A DNA stretch of 12,932 bases from Chloroflexota bacterium (GCA_020850915.1 JADZDV010000070.1:1-12932); one strand, 5' to 3'. Counted from the stretch's first letter, positions 1 through 7,710 are shown. Notes: generated by a model not told the origin, from the sequence alone. Numbers and translations are program-made.

Positions 1-528
1 CGAGTAAGCGCCCCTGCAGATATCGCCCCGCCGGCCGTGCGTGGAGGACATGTTGACAATCTTGCCGCCCTGGCCCTGCGCGATCATCGCCCGGGCCACA
101 GCCCGGGCAACGAGGAACGTACCGGTCAGGTTCGTGTGGAGGACCTCCTCCCAGGCGTCATCGGGCATCTCCACGACCGGCACGCGGTCGCGGCCCGGAT
201 TGGCGGCGGCGTTGTTGACCAGAATGTCGACGCGGCCAAGCTCGCTCAGCGTCCGCTCCACGAGCGAATCGACCTGCTCGAGCCTGGTGATGTCGAGATC
301 GATCGGCAGGGCGCGACGCCCCAAGGCACGGATCTCTTCGGCGAGCGACTCGGCTCCACGCCAGCCGATGGCACGCTCTGACTCGACATACGCGTCAGGC
401 GGCCGGTAGCGCGCGCCGACCACGACGTCGGCTCCGGCCTCCGCCAGCGCCAGGGCGATGGCTCGTCCCTGTCCAGTATGACGGCCGGCGCCGGTGACGA
501 TGGCAACTTTGCCGTTCAGCTCAAACAT
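1..528 (-). CDS. Short-chain dehydrogenase/reductase (SDR), C-terminus cut off by the window edge
   Basis: Only the first 176 residues are present; the frame is open at base 1. This is a Rossmann-fold NAD(P)-dependent oxidoreductase acting on an alcohol/ketone pair, probably cytoplasmic. Visible classical SDR marks: N-terminal FELNGKVAIVTGAG, the NNAAAN motif at about residue 106, the HTNLTGTF helix, and the catalytic Ser in NMSSTHG followed exactly 13 residues later by Tyr in GAYS, where the window ends, so the YxxxK Lys is off the edge. The glycine loop reads TGAGRHTGQGRAIA, two residues longer than the usual TGxxxGxG. A longer than usual stretch (YRPPDAYVESERAIGW) follows beta-2. The ATG at 528 is preceded by GGAGGG with a 5-base spacer. 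It starts 46 bases after the DppC-type permease stop, so it is probably last or near last in the transport operon. The SDR class is certain; the substrate is unknown. Confidence 0.93.
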   Translation of the reverse strand, partial: MFELNGKVAIVTGAGRHTGQGRAIALALAEAGADVVVGARYRPPDAYVESERAIGWRGAESLAEEIRALGRRALPIDLDITRLEQVDSLVERTLSELGRVDILVNNAAANPGRDRVPVVEMPDDAWEEVLHTNLTGTFLVARAVARAMIAQGQGGKIVNMSSTHGRRGDICRGAYS

Positions 529-574
529 CAGGGCCCTCCGTTCTCAAAGCTGGCGTCCGGGGTCGGTGAGCTGC

Positions 575-1471
575 TTAGCCGAGGCTTCTCAGCCGAGGAT
601 CCAGCTCGTCGCGGAGCCAATCGCCCAGGAGATTGATGCCCAGGACGGTGGTGGTGATCGCCAGGCCCGGAAACGTGGCCAGCCACCACGCCGTCGACAG
701 GTAGGCGCGGCCATCGGCCAGCATGCCGCCCCAGGACGGGATCGAGGTCTCGACCCCGAGGCCAAGGAAGCTCAGCGAGGCTTCCAGGATGATCATGCGA
801 GCGAACTCGAACGAGGCGATGACGATCATCGGAGTCAGCGCGTTCGGTAGGATGTGGCTGAACAGGATGCGCGCGTCGCTGGCCCCCAGGGTGCGGGCCG
901 CGGCGACAAAGTCGCTCTCGCGCAGGCCGAGCGCCACACCCCGAACGATCCGCGCGTAGACCACCCAGCTCGTCACGCCGAGCACAACAATGATGTTGCG
1001 CAGGCCAGGCCCGAGGACCGCGATCACGGCGATGGCCAGCAGCACGAACGGGAACGAGAGCTGGACGTTGGTCAGCCAACTGAGGAAGTCGTCCAGCCAG
1101 CCGGAGTAGAAGCCGCTGATCAGTCCCAGGAAGACTCCGATGGCGCCGGAGATGGCGACGGCGACCAGGCCGACGATCAGCGAGACGCGGCTGCCGTAGA
1201 TGATCCGGCTGAGGATATCGCGGCCGAGTTGATCGGTGCCGAGCAGGTTCGAGCTGCCAGCCTGGAATGGCGGCTGGTTGCGTAACAGGAGCTCTGTCGT
1301 GTTCGGGTCGAACGGCGCGATCACCGGCGCGAGCAGCGCCATGAGCACGAGCCCGCTAGCGACGGTCAGGCCGGCCAGCGCGCCCCAGTTCCGGAGCATT
1401 CTCCGAACCCAGCGCCGACCCCGGCGAGCGGGCGCAACAGCATGTCGCTCGGCGACGGCGATGGCGGCCAT
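575..1471 (-). CDS. ABC transporter permease, DppC/OppC type
   Basis: A 298-residue inner-membrane permease of the peptide/nickel/opine (family 5) importers; it forms the translocation channel with the DppB-type partner upstream. An N-terminal membrane segment lies at about residues 32-53. The DppC signature LGTDQLGRDILSRIIYGSR follows at about 77-95, then five more hydrophobic segments. The EAA-type ATPase-coupling loop is DFVAAARTLGAS (187-198), and the C-terminus is GDWLRDELDPRLRSLG, all typical of the family. The frame runs open upstream to 1747, but that part overlaps the DppB gene. The ATG at 1471 gives the family's usual length and overlaps the upstream stop codon by one base (TGATG), which indicates translational coupling. 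It is followed by a 46-base gap before the SDR gene. What it transports is not shown by the sequence. Confidence 0.95.
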   Translation of the reverse strand: MAAIAVAERHAVAPARRGRRWVRRMLRNWGALAGLTVASGLVLMALLAPVIAPFDPNTTELLLRNQPPFQAGSSNLLGTDQLGRDILSRIIYGSRVSLIVGLVAVAISGAIGVFLGLISGFYSGWLDDFLSWLTNVQLSFPFVLLAIAVIAVLGPGLRNIIVVLGVTSWVVYARIVRGVALGLRESDFVAAARTLGASDARILFSHILPNALTPMIVIASFEFARMIILEASLSFLGLGVETSIPSWGGMLADGRAYLSTAWWLATFPGLAITTTVLGINLLGDWLRDELDPRLRSLG

Positions 1472-2388
1472 CAGGAGAGGCGGATCCGGGGGTTGAGATA
1501 GCCGTAGAGCACGTCGACGCCGAGATTGATGAAGACGTAGCTGCTGGCGACCACGAACACGGCCGCCTGGACAACCGGGTAATCGCGCGTGTTGATCGCC
1601 GTGATAGCCAGTCGACCCACGCCCGGCCAGGCAAAGATCGTCTCGGTGATGACCGCGCCGCCGATCAGCGTGCCCAGATCCAGGCCGATGACCGTGACGA
1701 TCGGGATCAGCATGTTCTTCATCGCGTGGCGGCGGACCACGAGCCACTCGTAGAGGCCCTTCGCGCGGGCTGTGCGGATGTAGTCCTGCCCCAGCACCTC
1801 GAGCATGCCGGAGCGCGTGAGGCGCATCGTGCGCGCCAACTGGTACATGCCGAGCGTGATCGCGGGCAACACGAGCGACTCCGGCCCTTCGCGCCCTTCC
1901 GGCGGGAGGAGCCGCCAGTTCACCGACACTACCAGGATCAGCATGATCCCGAGCCAGAAGACCGGAATGCCCTGGCCGAGCAGGCCGAGCACGCGGGCCG
2001 CGTAGTCGATCGCCGTGTTCCGCCGGACGGCTGACAGCACGCCGATTGGCAGCGCCAGGGCCAGGGAGAACAGCATCGCCGTGGCGCCGAGCTGGATCGT
2101 GGCGGGCAGTCGATCGAGCACCAGGCCCAGGGCGGGTTGGCTCGAGCGCAGCGACTGGCCAAAGTCGCCGTGCAGGACGCCACTCAGAAAGCGCCAGTAC
2201 TGGACGGGCAGCGGGTCGTTCAGGCCGAGCGTGACGCGCAATTGCTCGATGTCCTCCTGCCGCGCGTCCGGCGGCAGCAGCAGAGCGGCTGGATCGCCGG
2301 ACAGCCGGAGGAGCAGGAAGACGAAGATCGAGACGCCGAGCAGCACGAGCACGGCTTGCAGCAGGCGTCTGACGACGAAGGCGCCCAT
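1471..2388 (-). CDS. ABC transporter permease, DppB/OppB type
   Basis: A 305-residue inner-membrane permease, the partner of the DppC-type protein encoded next. It has the standard DppB layout: a membrane segment at residues 8-28, the periplasmic-type stretch with GDFGQSL (74-80), membrane segments around 98-120, 132-155 and 172-185, the EAA-type loop DYIRTARAKGL (202-212) that docks on the ATPase, then segments near 227-250 and 272-295, ending NPRIRLS. Its length is normal for the family. The ATG at 2388 lies 19 bases after the SBP1 stop. There is no strong Shine-Dalgarno sequence, so translation may depend on coupling to SBP1. The stop codon overlaps the dppC-type start by one base. No ATPase subunit is in the window. 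Confidence 0.96.
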   Translation of the reverse strand: MGAFVVRRLLQAVLVLLGVSIFVFLLLRLSGDPAALLLPPDARQEDIEQLRVTLGLNDPLPVQYWRFLSGVLHGDFGQSLRSSQPALGLVLDRLPATIQLGATAMLFSLALALPIGVLSAVRRNTAIDYAARVLGLLGQGIPVFWLGIMLILVVSVNWRLLPPEGREGPESLVLPAITLGMYQLARTMRLTRSGMLEVLGQDYIRTARAKGLYEWLVVRRHAMKNMLIPIVTVIGLDLGTLIGGAVITETIFAWPGVGRLAITAINTRDYPVVQAAVFVVASSYVFINLGVDVLYGYLNPRIRLS

Positions 2389-2407
2389 CGGTCAGCGCGC
2401 CGCCGGA

Positions 2408-4081
2408 CTACTTGATGCTGATCGTGGATGGGTCGATTCGCTCATCGGGCAACGGCTTCAGATTTTGCACCTTCTTGTTGAACGCGTAAAGGTCGTACTG
2501 CTGGGTGAGGAAGATCACGTAGGCGTCGTCGCGGAGCACGGCGGCCGCCTGGTGGAGCAGCTCCGCGCGCTTCGTATCGTCCATGGTCTGACGCGCCTCG
2601 TTCAGCACCTTGTCGAACTCCGGCACGCTGCGCTGCGAGTTCCGAACGCCCGTCACCTGGAATCCGAGCTGGGTCACCGCGTCCGGAATGGTGGAGAGGC
2701 CGTAGAAGGCGAGCGGACCAAGGGTGTGGTCGCCAACCTCCTGGGTGATGACACTCCAGTCCTTGACCACAACGTTGACTTTCACGCCGACCTTGCTCAA
2801 CTGGCCGGCCACGGCCTCCGCCAGCTCCTTGTCGGCCATGTAGCGACCCTGGGGCGTGGTCAGGCTGATCTCGAAGCCGTTAGGAAACCCGGCCTCGGTC
2901 AGGAGCTGCTTGGCCTTCGCCGGATCGTACGAGTACGGCTGGAGCTTGTCGTTGTAGCCGAAGTAGCCCGGCGTCACCGCGGAGCCGCGCAGCTTGGCAC
3001 CAAAGCCCATCAGCACGCTCTGGATCAGCGTGTCCTTGTCCACGGCGTAGTTCAGCGCCTGGCGGACCTTCTGGTCCTTCAGCGGTGTGTCGTACTTCAG
3101 CGTATTGATCTGGATGAACATTGCCCGCAGGCCTGGCTGGGCCAGCACGTCGAGGTCCTGATTGGCGCGGATGCTCTGGACGTCGGCTATCGGCACCAGC
3201 GAGATGACGTCGGCCCGGCCTGTCTTGAGCGCGGCCACGCGGCTCGCGGGCTCGGGGATCGGCCGGAAGGTGACCCTGGTCAGCGTCGGCTTCTGGCCCC
3301 AGTAGCTCGGGTTGGGCTCCAGCACGACCCTCTCGTCGCGCACGTACTCGGTGACCCTGTATGGCCCCGTGCCAATCGGCGACTGCGCCATCACGGCAAA
3401 GCCCTTCTCCTTCGCGTACTGCTGGGCCACCATCCCGATCTTGGCCAGGTTGATCGGCAGCGACGGCGAGGGCGCTTTCGTGATGACGTTGATCGTCATC
3501 GGGTCTGCTACCTCGACTCGGTCCACGTCGGCCAGGAACAGCAAGTAGCCCGACTTCAGCCCCGGGTCTTTGACACGGTCGAGGTTGAACTTCGCCGCCT
3601 CAGCATTCCAGGGCTCGCCGTTCGAGAACGTGACGTTTGGCCGCAGCTTGAACTGCCAGGTCGTCGGATTGACCAGCTTCCACTCGGTGGCGAGCACCCC
3701 GACCAGGGCGTTCTTACTGAAGTCCCAGTCGACCAGCGGCTCGTTGACGGCCTGGGTGATGTTGCGGGTTGGCTGCTGGTTGACCACCTGGACGTCCAGG
3801 TTCTGTGGGTCCGTGCCCTGGCCGATCACCAGCTCCTGCTTCGCACCCGAGGCGGCCGGCGCGGGGGTCTGAGCCGGCTTCGCGGCCGGCTGAGCTGCCG
3901 CGGCCGGCGCGGCCGTTGCGACCGGCGGCGCGGTTGGCGCGGGTGCCGCCGCCTTCTGCTCAGGGGCCGGCGCGGCCGGCTTGGCGGCTGGTGCTGGCGG
4001 GCTACAGGCTGCGATGAGCAGACTGGCGGCCAGCAGAGCCGAACAACGGGAACCCGGGTTGAGGAGCCTCGCGGCGAGCAT
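2408..4081 (-). CDS. Family-5 extracellular solute-binding lipoprotein, copy 1 (SBP1)
   Basis: A 557-residue DppA/OppA-like (SBP_bac_5) protein that captures a solute outside the membrane and hands it to the DppB/DppC permease. The signal peptide has a lipobox ending IAAC with Cys26 as the lipidation site. An Ala/Pro/Lys linker spans about residues 27-80, and the binding domain runs from KQELVIGQGTDPQNLD to the end. Family marks include TTWQFKLRPNVTFSNGEPWNA and SPIGTGPYRVTEY. The frame is open to 4168, but the ATG at 4081 has AAGGAAGG nine bases upstream and begins directly with the signal peptide, so it is preferred. It is very similar throughout to SBP2, just upstream, and to SBP3. Its C-terminus (RIDPSTISIK) resembles SBP3 (RIDFSAISVK) more than SBP2. 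Family call is firm; 'peptide' specificity is not implied, since this family binds peptides, metals, opines, sugars and others. Confidence 0.95.
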   Translation of the reverse strand: MLAARLLNPGSRCSALLAASLLIAACSPPAPAAKPAAPAPEQKAAAPAPTAPPVATAAPAAAAQPAAKPAQTPAPAASGAKQELVIGQGTDPQNLDVQVVNQQPTRNITQAVNEPLVDWDFSKNALVGVLATEWKLVNPTTWQFKLRPNVTFSNGEPWNAEAAKFNLDRVKDPGLKSGYLLFLADVDRVEVADPMTINVITKAPSPSLPINLAKIGMVAQQYAKEKGFAVMAQSPIGTGPYRVTEYVRDERVVLEPNPSYWGQKPTLTRVTFRPIPEPASRVAALKTGRADVISLVPIADVQSIRANQDLDVLAQPGLRAMFIQINTLKYDTPLKDQKVRQALNYAVDKDTLIQSVLMGFGAKLRGSAVTPGYFGYNDKLQPYSYDPAKAKQLLTEAGFPNGFEISLTTPQGRYMADKELAEAVAGQLSKVGVKVNVVVKDWSVITQEVGDHTLGPLAFYGLSTIPDAVTQLGFQVTGVRNSQRSVPEFDKVLNEARQTMDDTKRAELLHQAAAVLRDDAYVIFLTQQYDLYAFNKKVQNLKPLPDERIDPSTISIK

Positions 4082-4198
4082 GACGATCGGCCTTCCTTTC
4101 ACTCGGCACCGACGCGGTACCGCGCCAATGAGAGAGCGCTGCCCGTAGGCAGGCCAACGGTGACCCAAGGATAGGCCGGCTCGTTCTCGCCGGCAAGA
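4082..4198 (-). promoter_or_regulatory. Spacer between SBP2 and SBP1: possible weak promoter, hairpin and palindrome
   Basis: A 117-base gap, long for an otherwise tight operon. It holds a weak promoter candidate, TTGCCG (4196-4191), a 17-base spacer and TATCCT (4173-4168), each hexamer matching 4 of 6 consensus bases. It also holds an inverted repeat GCCGGC (4175-4180 and 4189-4194, 8-base loop) with no T tract, so not a convincing terminator, and a perfect palindrome CGCGGTACCGCG (4113-4124) downstream of the candidate promoter. A Shine-Dalgarno sequence AAGGAAGG (4098-4091) serves SBP1. These suggest that SBP1 may be expressed or processed separately from SBP2, as inference only. Confidence 0.3.
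4113..4124. repeat. 12-base perfect palindrome in the SBP1 leader
   Basis: CGCGGTACCGCG reads the same on both strands. It lies 32 bases upstream of the SBP1 ATG, and near-symmetry continues outward with one mismatch. It could be an operator half-site pair or an mRNA hairpin close to the ribosome binding site. In DNA this GC-rich, a chance origin is possible. Confidence 0.35.
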
Positions 4199-5902
4199 TT
4201 ACCTGACGACGATGCCGGTGAGCACGATCTGCTCGTTCGGAAATGGCTTCAGGTTCTGGACCTTCGTGTTGTAGCCGTAGAGATCGAACTGCTGGGTCAG
4301 GAAGATGATGTAGGCATCGTCGCGCAGGACCTCCGCCGCCTTGTGTAGCAGCTGGATCCGCTTGGCATCGTCCATCGTCTGCCGCGCCTCCTTGATGACG
4401 GCGTCGAAGGCGGGGACACTGCGCTGCGAGTTCCGGCTGCCAGTGAGCTGATAGGCGAGCAGGGTGGTGGCGTCCGGCACGCTGGAGAGGCCGTAGAAAG
4501 CGAGCGGACCGAGCGTGTGGTCGCCCACTTCCTGGGTGATCACACCCCAGTCTTTGACCTTGACGCTCACCCGAACTCCCACTTTTACAAGCTGGCCTGC
4601 CACCGCCTCCGCCAGCTCCTTGTCGGCCATGTAGCGACCTTGCGGCGTGGTCAGCGAGGTCTCGAACCCGTCCGGATAGCCAGCTTCCGTCAGGAGCTGC
4701 CTGGCCTTTGCCGGGTCGTAGGGATACGGCTGGAGGTTCGGGTTGTACCCGAAGTAGCTGGGCGTGACGAACGTGCCGTTGAGCTTCGCTCCGAACCCCG
4801 TCAGGACGCTCTTGATCAGCGCATCCTTGTCCACGGCGTAATTCAGCGCCTGACGCACCTTCTGGTCCTTGAGCGGGCCCTCGTACTTCATGGTGTTGAT
4901 CTGGACGAAGATCGATCGCTGGCCCGGCTGTGCCAGGACGTCGAGATGCTGGTCCGCTTTGATGCCTTCGACGTCCGGGATCGGGACGAGGGTGATCACG
5001 TCTGCCCGGCCAGTCTTGAGCGCCGCCACCCGGCTCGCCGGGTCAGGGACCGGCCGGAACGTGATCTTCGTGAGCGTCGGCTTGGAGCCCCAGTAGGTCG
5101 GATTCGGCTCCAGGACCACTCGCTCGTCCTGGACGTACTCGCTGACCCTGTACGGACCGGTCCCAACGGGCGACTTCGCCATCGTCGGGAGGCCCTTCTC
5201 CGTCGCGTACTGCTGGGCGACCATGCTGATCCGCGAGATGTTGATCGGCAGGCTCGGAGAGGGCGTCTTGGTGACGAGGTTCAGGGTCATTGGATCGACG
5301 ACTTCAACCCGCGCGATATCGTCCACGAACAGCAGGAACCCCGACTTGACGTCCGGCTGGCGAACGCGCTCGAAATTGAACTTCGCGACGTTGGCGTTCC
5401 AGGGCTCGCCGTTGGAGAACTTGACGTTTGGCCGCAGCTTGAACTGCCAGGTGGTCTGGTCTAGCAGCTTCCATTCTGTGGCAAGGACGGGGACCAGCGC
5501 GCTCTTGTTGAAATCCCAGTCCACCAGCGGCTCGGCCACAGCCTGGGTGATGTTGCGGGTCGGCTGCTGATTGATGACGTGAGGGTCGAGGTTCTGCGGG
5601 TCCGTTCCCTGGGCGATGACCAGCTCCTGCTTCACTCCAGCCGGGGCAGCAGGTGCCTGAGCGACCGGCTTCGAGGCGGCCGCGGTCTCGGCCGGTTTAA
5701 CGGCCGCGGCGGGCGGCGCGGTCGGCGCGGGTGCCGCCGGCGGAGCAGTGGGCGCCGGCGCTGTCTTCGGGGCGGCGGCACCCGCGCTCGAGGCGGTTGG
5801 CGCTGCCGGCGCGCTGGGAGCCGCCGAGCAGCCAACCAGCAGCACCGCCAGCAGCGCCGCGGCGAGCGAATTGCCCGCGAGAACAGACCGTGCCGACTTC
5901 AC
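4199..5902 (-). CDS. Family-5 extracellular solute-binding lipoprotein, copy 2 (SBP2)
   Basis: A 567-residue DppA/OppA-like lipoprotein, first gene of the unit that carries the permeases. The frame is open to 6082, but the start chosen is GTG at 5902. GGAGG (5914-5910) sits 7 bases upstream, and the product then begins with KSARS and a hydrophobic run ending LLVGC (lipid Cys25), a proper lipoprotein signal. An in-frame ATG at 5953 has no good ribosome site and would bury the signal peptide. An Ala/Pro/Thr linker covers about residues 26-89, with the repeated motif APTAPPAA. The binding domain starts KQELVIAQGTDPQNLDPH. It shares with SBP1 long identical blocks and the NSQRSVP segment near the C-terminal third, where SBP3 differs. 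Its C-terminus (EQIVLTGIVVR) diverges from both other copies. It probably supplies solute to the permease pair downstream. Confidence 0.95.
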   Translation of the reverse strand: MKSARSVLAGNSLAAALLAVLLVGCSAAPSAPAAPTASSAGAAAPKTAPAPTAPPAAPAPTAPPAAAVKPAETAAASKPVAQAPAAPAGVKQELVIAQGTDPQNLDPHVINQQPTRNITQAVAEPLVDWDFNKSALVPVLATEWKLLDQTTWQFKLRPNVKFSNGEPWNANVAKFNFERVRQPDVKSGFLLFVDDIARVEVVDPMTLNLVTKTPSPSLPINISRISMVAQQYATEKGLPTMAKSPVGTGPYRVSEYVQDERVVLEPNPTYWGSKPTLTKITFRPVPDPASRVAALKTGRADVITLVPIPDVEGIKADQHLDVLAQPGQRSIFVQINTMKYEGPLKDQKVRQALNYAVDKDALIKSVLTGFGAKLNGTFVTPSYFGYNPNLQPYPYDPAKARQLLTEAGYPDGFETSLTTPQGRYMADKELAEAVAGQLVKVGVRVSVKVKDWGVITQEVGDHTLGPLAFYGLSSVPDATTLLAYQLTGSRNSQRSVPAFDAVIKEARQTMDDAKRIQLLHKAAEVLRDDAYIIFLTQQFDLYGYNTKVQNLKPFPNEQIVLTGIVVR

Positions 5903-5909
5903 CTTGATA

Positions 5910-5914
5910 CCTCC
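5910..5914 (-). promoter_or_regulatory. Ribosome binding site that fixes the SBP2 GTG start
   Basis: GGAGG lies 7 bases before GTG at 5902. It is the only strong Shine-Dalgarno in this leader and decides for GTG over the upstream in-frame ATG at 5953. Confidence 0.75.
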
Positions 5915-5996
5915 ACCATCGTGCTTCCGACACACAGGTTGCTCAGTCGTCATACCGCCATCACGGCCGGTTGCCAGATTGTGTTCACCGCGGCCA

Positions 5997-6025
5997 AGTC
6001 TATGGTGGCTGGAGCGGAGTGTCAA
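5997..6025 (-). promoter_or_regulatory. Sigma70-type promoter of the SBP2-SBP1-permease-SDR unit
   Basis: The -35 is TTGACA (6025-6020, perfect consensus), then a 17-base spacer, then -10 TAGACT (6002-5997). The predicted transcript starts near 5990, leaving a leader of about 88 bases before the GTG at 5902. The stop codon TGA (6024-6022) of the upstream LLM oxidoreductase gene lies inside the -35 box. The -10 hexamer and spacer length equal those of the SBP3 promoter. Confidence 0.7.
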
Positions 6026-6996
6026 CGATTCGCGCCCCGTCCGACGGCCCGGACGAGCGGAGCCACTTCTCCGCCAAACCATTCCACGCTATCCCGCAGG
6101 TCTTCCAGGCACGTCGCCTGGAACGCCAGGATGAAATGGGTGACGCCGGCGCGGCAGTAGTCCACCAGTTGCTCCGCGACATCCAGTGCCCTTCCGCGAA
6201 CGGCGGTCGTGTGCGTATGGAGGCCTGAACCGCCGCCGGCCCGGGGCGTCTGGGCGCGGCCTTTCTCCGGCGCGATGGTCAGCGAGAGGCCGATCTGGAA
6301 GTCGGCGAGCGTTCGACCCTGATGAGACAGAAGCCCGGCCAGGGAACTTCGCCCAGCGCGGAGCTGATCGACAGTCAGACCTCCGGGTACCCAGCCGTCG
6401 CCGAGCTGCGCGGCGCGTCGGAGCGCTCGTCTGGACGCGCCTCCGATCCAGAGCGGAGGCCGCCCGGGAACGGCCGCGGGAGGCTGGCAGACTGCGTCCC
6501 TGACCGATCGATAACGCCCCTCGAGGGTCGTCGGGCCAGGCTCGATCAGCGCCCGGACCAAGCGAATGAACTCATCGGCAACCTCGCCGCGGCGGGCGAA
6601 CAGATCCGAGCCGTGAGCGGCGAACTCGCTCGCGTAGCGGCCGGGGACCAGGCCAGCGATGACTCGCCCTGGGAAGAAGGCCTCCAGCGTCAGGAGCTGC
6701 TTCGCCAGGGCCACCGGCTCGCGCAGCGGCACGACCAGCGCCGCCACACCGACGGCCATCTCAGGCGCAATGGATGCCATGCGGGCCATGCAGATCAGAG
6801 AGTCAAGGACGTTCGCGGGCTGAAGATGCGCCAGCTCCGCCGGTGTCAGCAGGTGGTCGTGGAACCAGAGCGAGTCGAGCCCCGCCCGACGCGCTACGAA
6901 CGCCAGGTCATCCAGCGTGGCGGGCGTGGCCCACTCCGGCTGGCAGAGGATGCCCGAACAGTTGGGCAGCCTCAGGCCGATGGCGACCTCCGACAC
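6022..6996 (-). CDS. LLM-class (luciferase-like) flavin- or F420-dependent oxidoreductase
   Basis: A 324-residue TIM-barrel oxidoreductase of the bacterial luciferase family, using FMNH2 with O2 or coenzyme F420. It is cytoplasmic: no signal or membrane segment. Visible family marks: an early strand (VAIGLRLP), AGLDSLWFHDHL (39-49), a strand-and-helix block around VGVAALVVPLREPVALAKQ (82-100) followed by TLEAFFPGRVIAGLVPGRYASEF (103-125, where relatives often have GVGxGW), and PPLWIGGASRRALRRAAQLGDGWVP (180-204). A glycine- and threonine-rich stretch (about 250-265) sits in a variable loop. The start is GTG at 6996, six bases after the upstream stop and with no good ribosome site, so coupling is likely; there is no better start nearby. 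Being co-transcribed with a Mo/W enzyme and a transporter suggests a catabolic step. Neither the cofactor nor the substrate can be decided. Confidence 0.92.
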   Translation of the reverse strand: MSEVAIGLRLPNCSGILCQPEWATPATLDDLAFVARRAGLDSLWFHDHLLTPAELAHLQPANVLDSLICMARMASIAPEMAVGVAALVVPLREPVALAKQLLTLEAFFPGRVIAGLVPGRYASEFAAHGSDLFARRGEVADEFIRLVRALIEPGPTTLEGRYRSVRDAVCQPPAAVPGRPPLWIGGASRRALRRAAQLGDGWVPGGLTVDQLRAGRSSLAGLLSHQGRTLADFQIGLSLTIAPEKGRAQTPRAGGGSGLHTHTTAVRGRALDVAEQLVDYCRAGVTHFILAFQATCLEDLRDSVEWFGGEVAPLVRAVGRGANR

Positions 6997-7002
6997 GTCG
7001 CG

Positions 7003-7677
7003 TCAGGCCGGGAAGCTGCGGGCGATCCCCGCGGCGACCTGGAGGCCGATGCGCAACGGATCGTAGACAGGCACCTGGAGTTCCTCCCGCAGCGCCTCGG
7101 TCAGGCCGAGCGTTGGCAGGGTCATGGCGCCGAGATAGATCGCCTGGGCGCCATCTTTCTGGATCGCCTGCTGGCACTCGCGTCGGAGCGCCGAGCGCGC
7201 GGCATCCAGGTTGCCCTCCAGCGTACGGACCGGCGTGTCCATCGAGCGGATGGAGAGGACTTCGGGCTTGATCGACGTCTGTCGCACGCCGGTGCGGGCG
7301 GCTTCGACGGCGTGCTCGTCGACCGTGACGACGGAGAGCGGCTTGCCGACGGCCGCGGCCAGCATGAACGTCGCCTCCATGGGACCGACGACCGGCACGC
7401 GCGCCTGGCGCCGCGCGTCGGCAAGGCCAGGGTCGAGCGCGCCGCCGATCAGGATCGCCCCCACGGTGGCTGGATCGAAGGCGCCGACCTGCTCGATGGC
7501 GCGCGCCGTAGCGCTGCCGAAGTCGGCCGAGCTGTCCAGCCAGAGCGGCCCGCCACCGATCGCCGCGATCTCGACGTCGAAGCCATCAGGCAGGAATCGA
7601 CGCATGACCGACGTGCGCCGCGCGCGCTCCTCGGGCGACAGCCCGGACATCGGTAGGACGTAGACGATGCTCTTCAC
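7003..7677 (-). CDS. Asp/Glu/hydantoin-racemase-fold protein lacking both catalytic cysteines
   Basis: A 224-residue cytoplasmic protein with the layout of the Asp/Glu/hydantoin racemase superfamily: N-terminal strand SIVYVLP, the block AILIGGALDPGLADARRQ (74-91), VPVVGPMEATFMLAAAVGKPLSVVT (94-118), then AIYLGAMTLPTL (179-190) and a C-terminal VPVYDPLRIGLQVAAGIA, as in hydantoin racemases. In active racemases one cysteine follows the strand before DPGL and a second lies in LGC. Here these positions are Gly79 and Ala184. The only Cys in the protein is Cys168 in a helix. Ordinary two-base racemisation is therefore not expected. The start is GTG at 7677 with GAGAGGA five bases upstream; the gap to the Mo-enzyme stop is 33 bases. 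It could be a non-racemising relative, such as a lyase, isomerase or binding protein. Fold call good, reaction unknown. Confidence 0.82.
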   Translation of the reverse strand: MKSIVYVLPMSGLSPEERARRTSVMRRFLPDGFDVEIAAIGGGPLWLDSSADFGSATARAIEQVGAFDPATVGAILIGGALDPGLADARRQARVPVVGPMEATFMLAAAVGKPLSVVTVDEHAVEAARTGVRQTSIKPEVLSIRSMDTPVRTLEGNLDAARSALRRECQQAIQKDGAQAIYLGAMTLPTLGLTEALREELQVPVYDPLRIGLQVAAGIARSFPA

Positions 7678-7710
7678 GGTGGTCCTCTCACTTCCGCGCG
7701 GGGATGGCGA

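Noticed and set aside
1472..1747. N-terminal extension of the DppC-type permease
   Set aside because: The upstream part of the frame lies inside the DppB gene and reads as Arg/His/Gly-rich noise; the ATG at 1471 gives the normal family N-terminus.
2015..4174. Very long plus-strand open frame (719 codons) opposite SBP1 and DppB
   Set aside because: It mirrors the minus-strand genes in high-GC DNA, is rich in Arg/His/Gly/Leu with no domain sense, and lies opposite well-recognised genes.
4175..4194. GCCGGC inverted repeat after SBP2 as a rho-independent terminator
   Set aside because: The stem is only six bases with an 8-base loop and no T tract follows it on the minus strand.
5910..6082. Longer SBP2 start sites (5953 ATG or further upstream)
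   Set aside because: They would place dozens of charged residues before the lipoprotein signal and would run across the mapped promoter; the GTG at 5902 has the proper ribosome site.
6322..7656. Plus-strand open frame (444 codons) opposite the LLM and racemase-fold genes
   Set aside because: Antisense shadow: low-complexity Arg/Asp/Gln-rich product, no family resemblance, and both opposite genes are clear.
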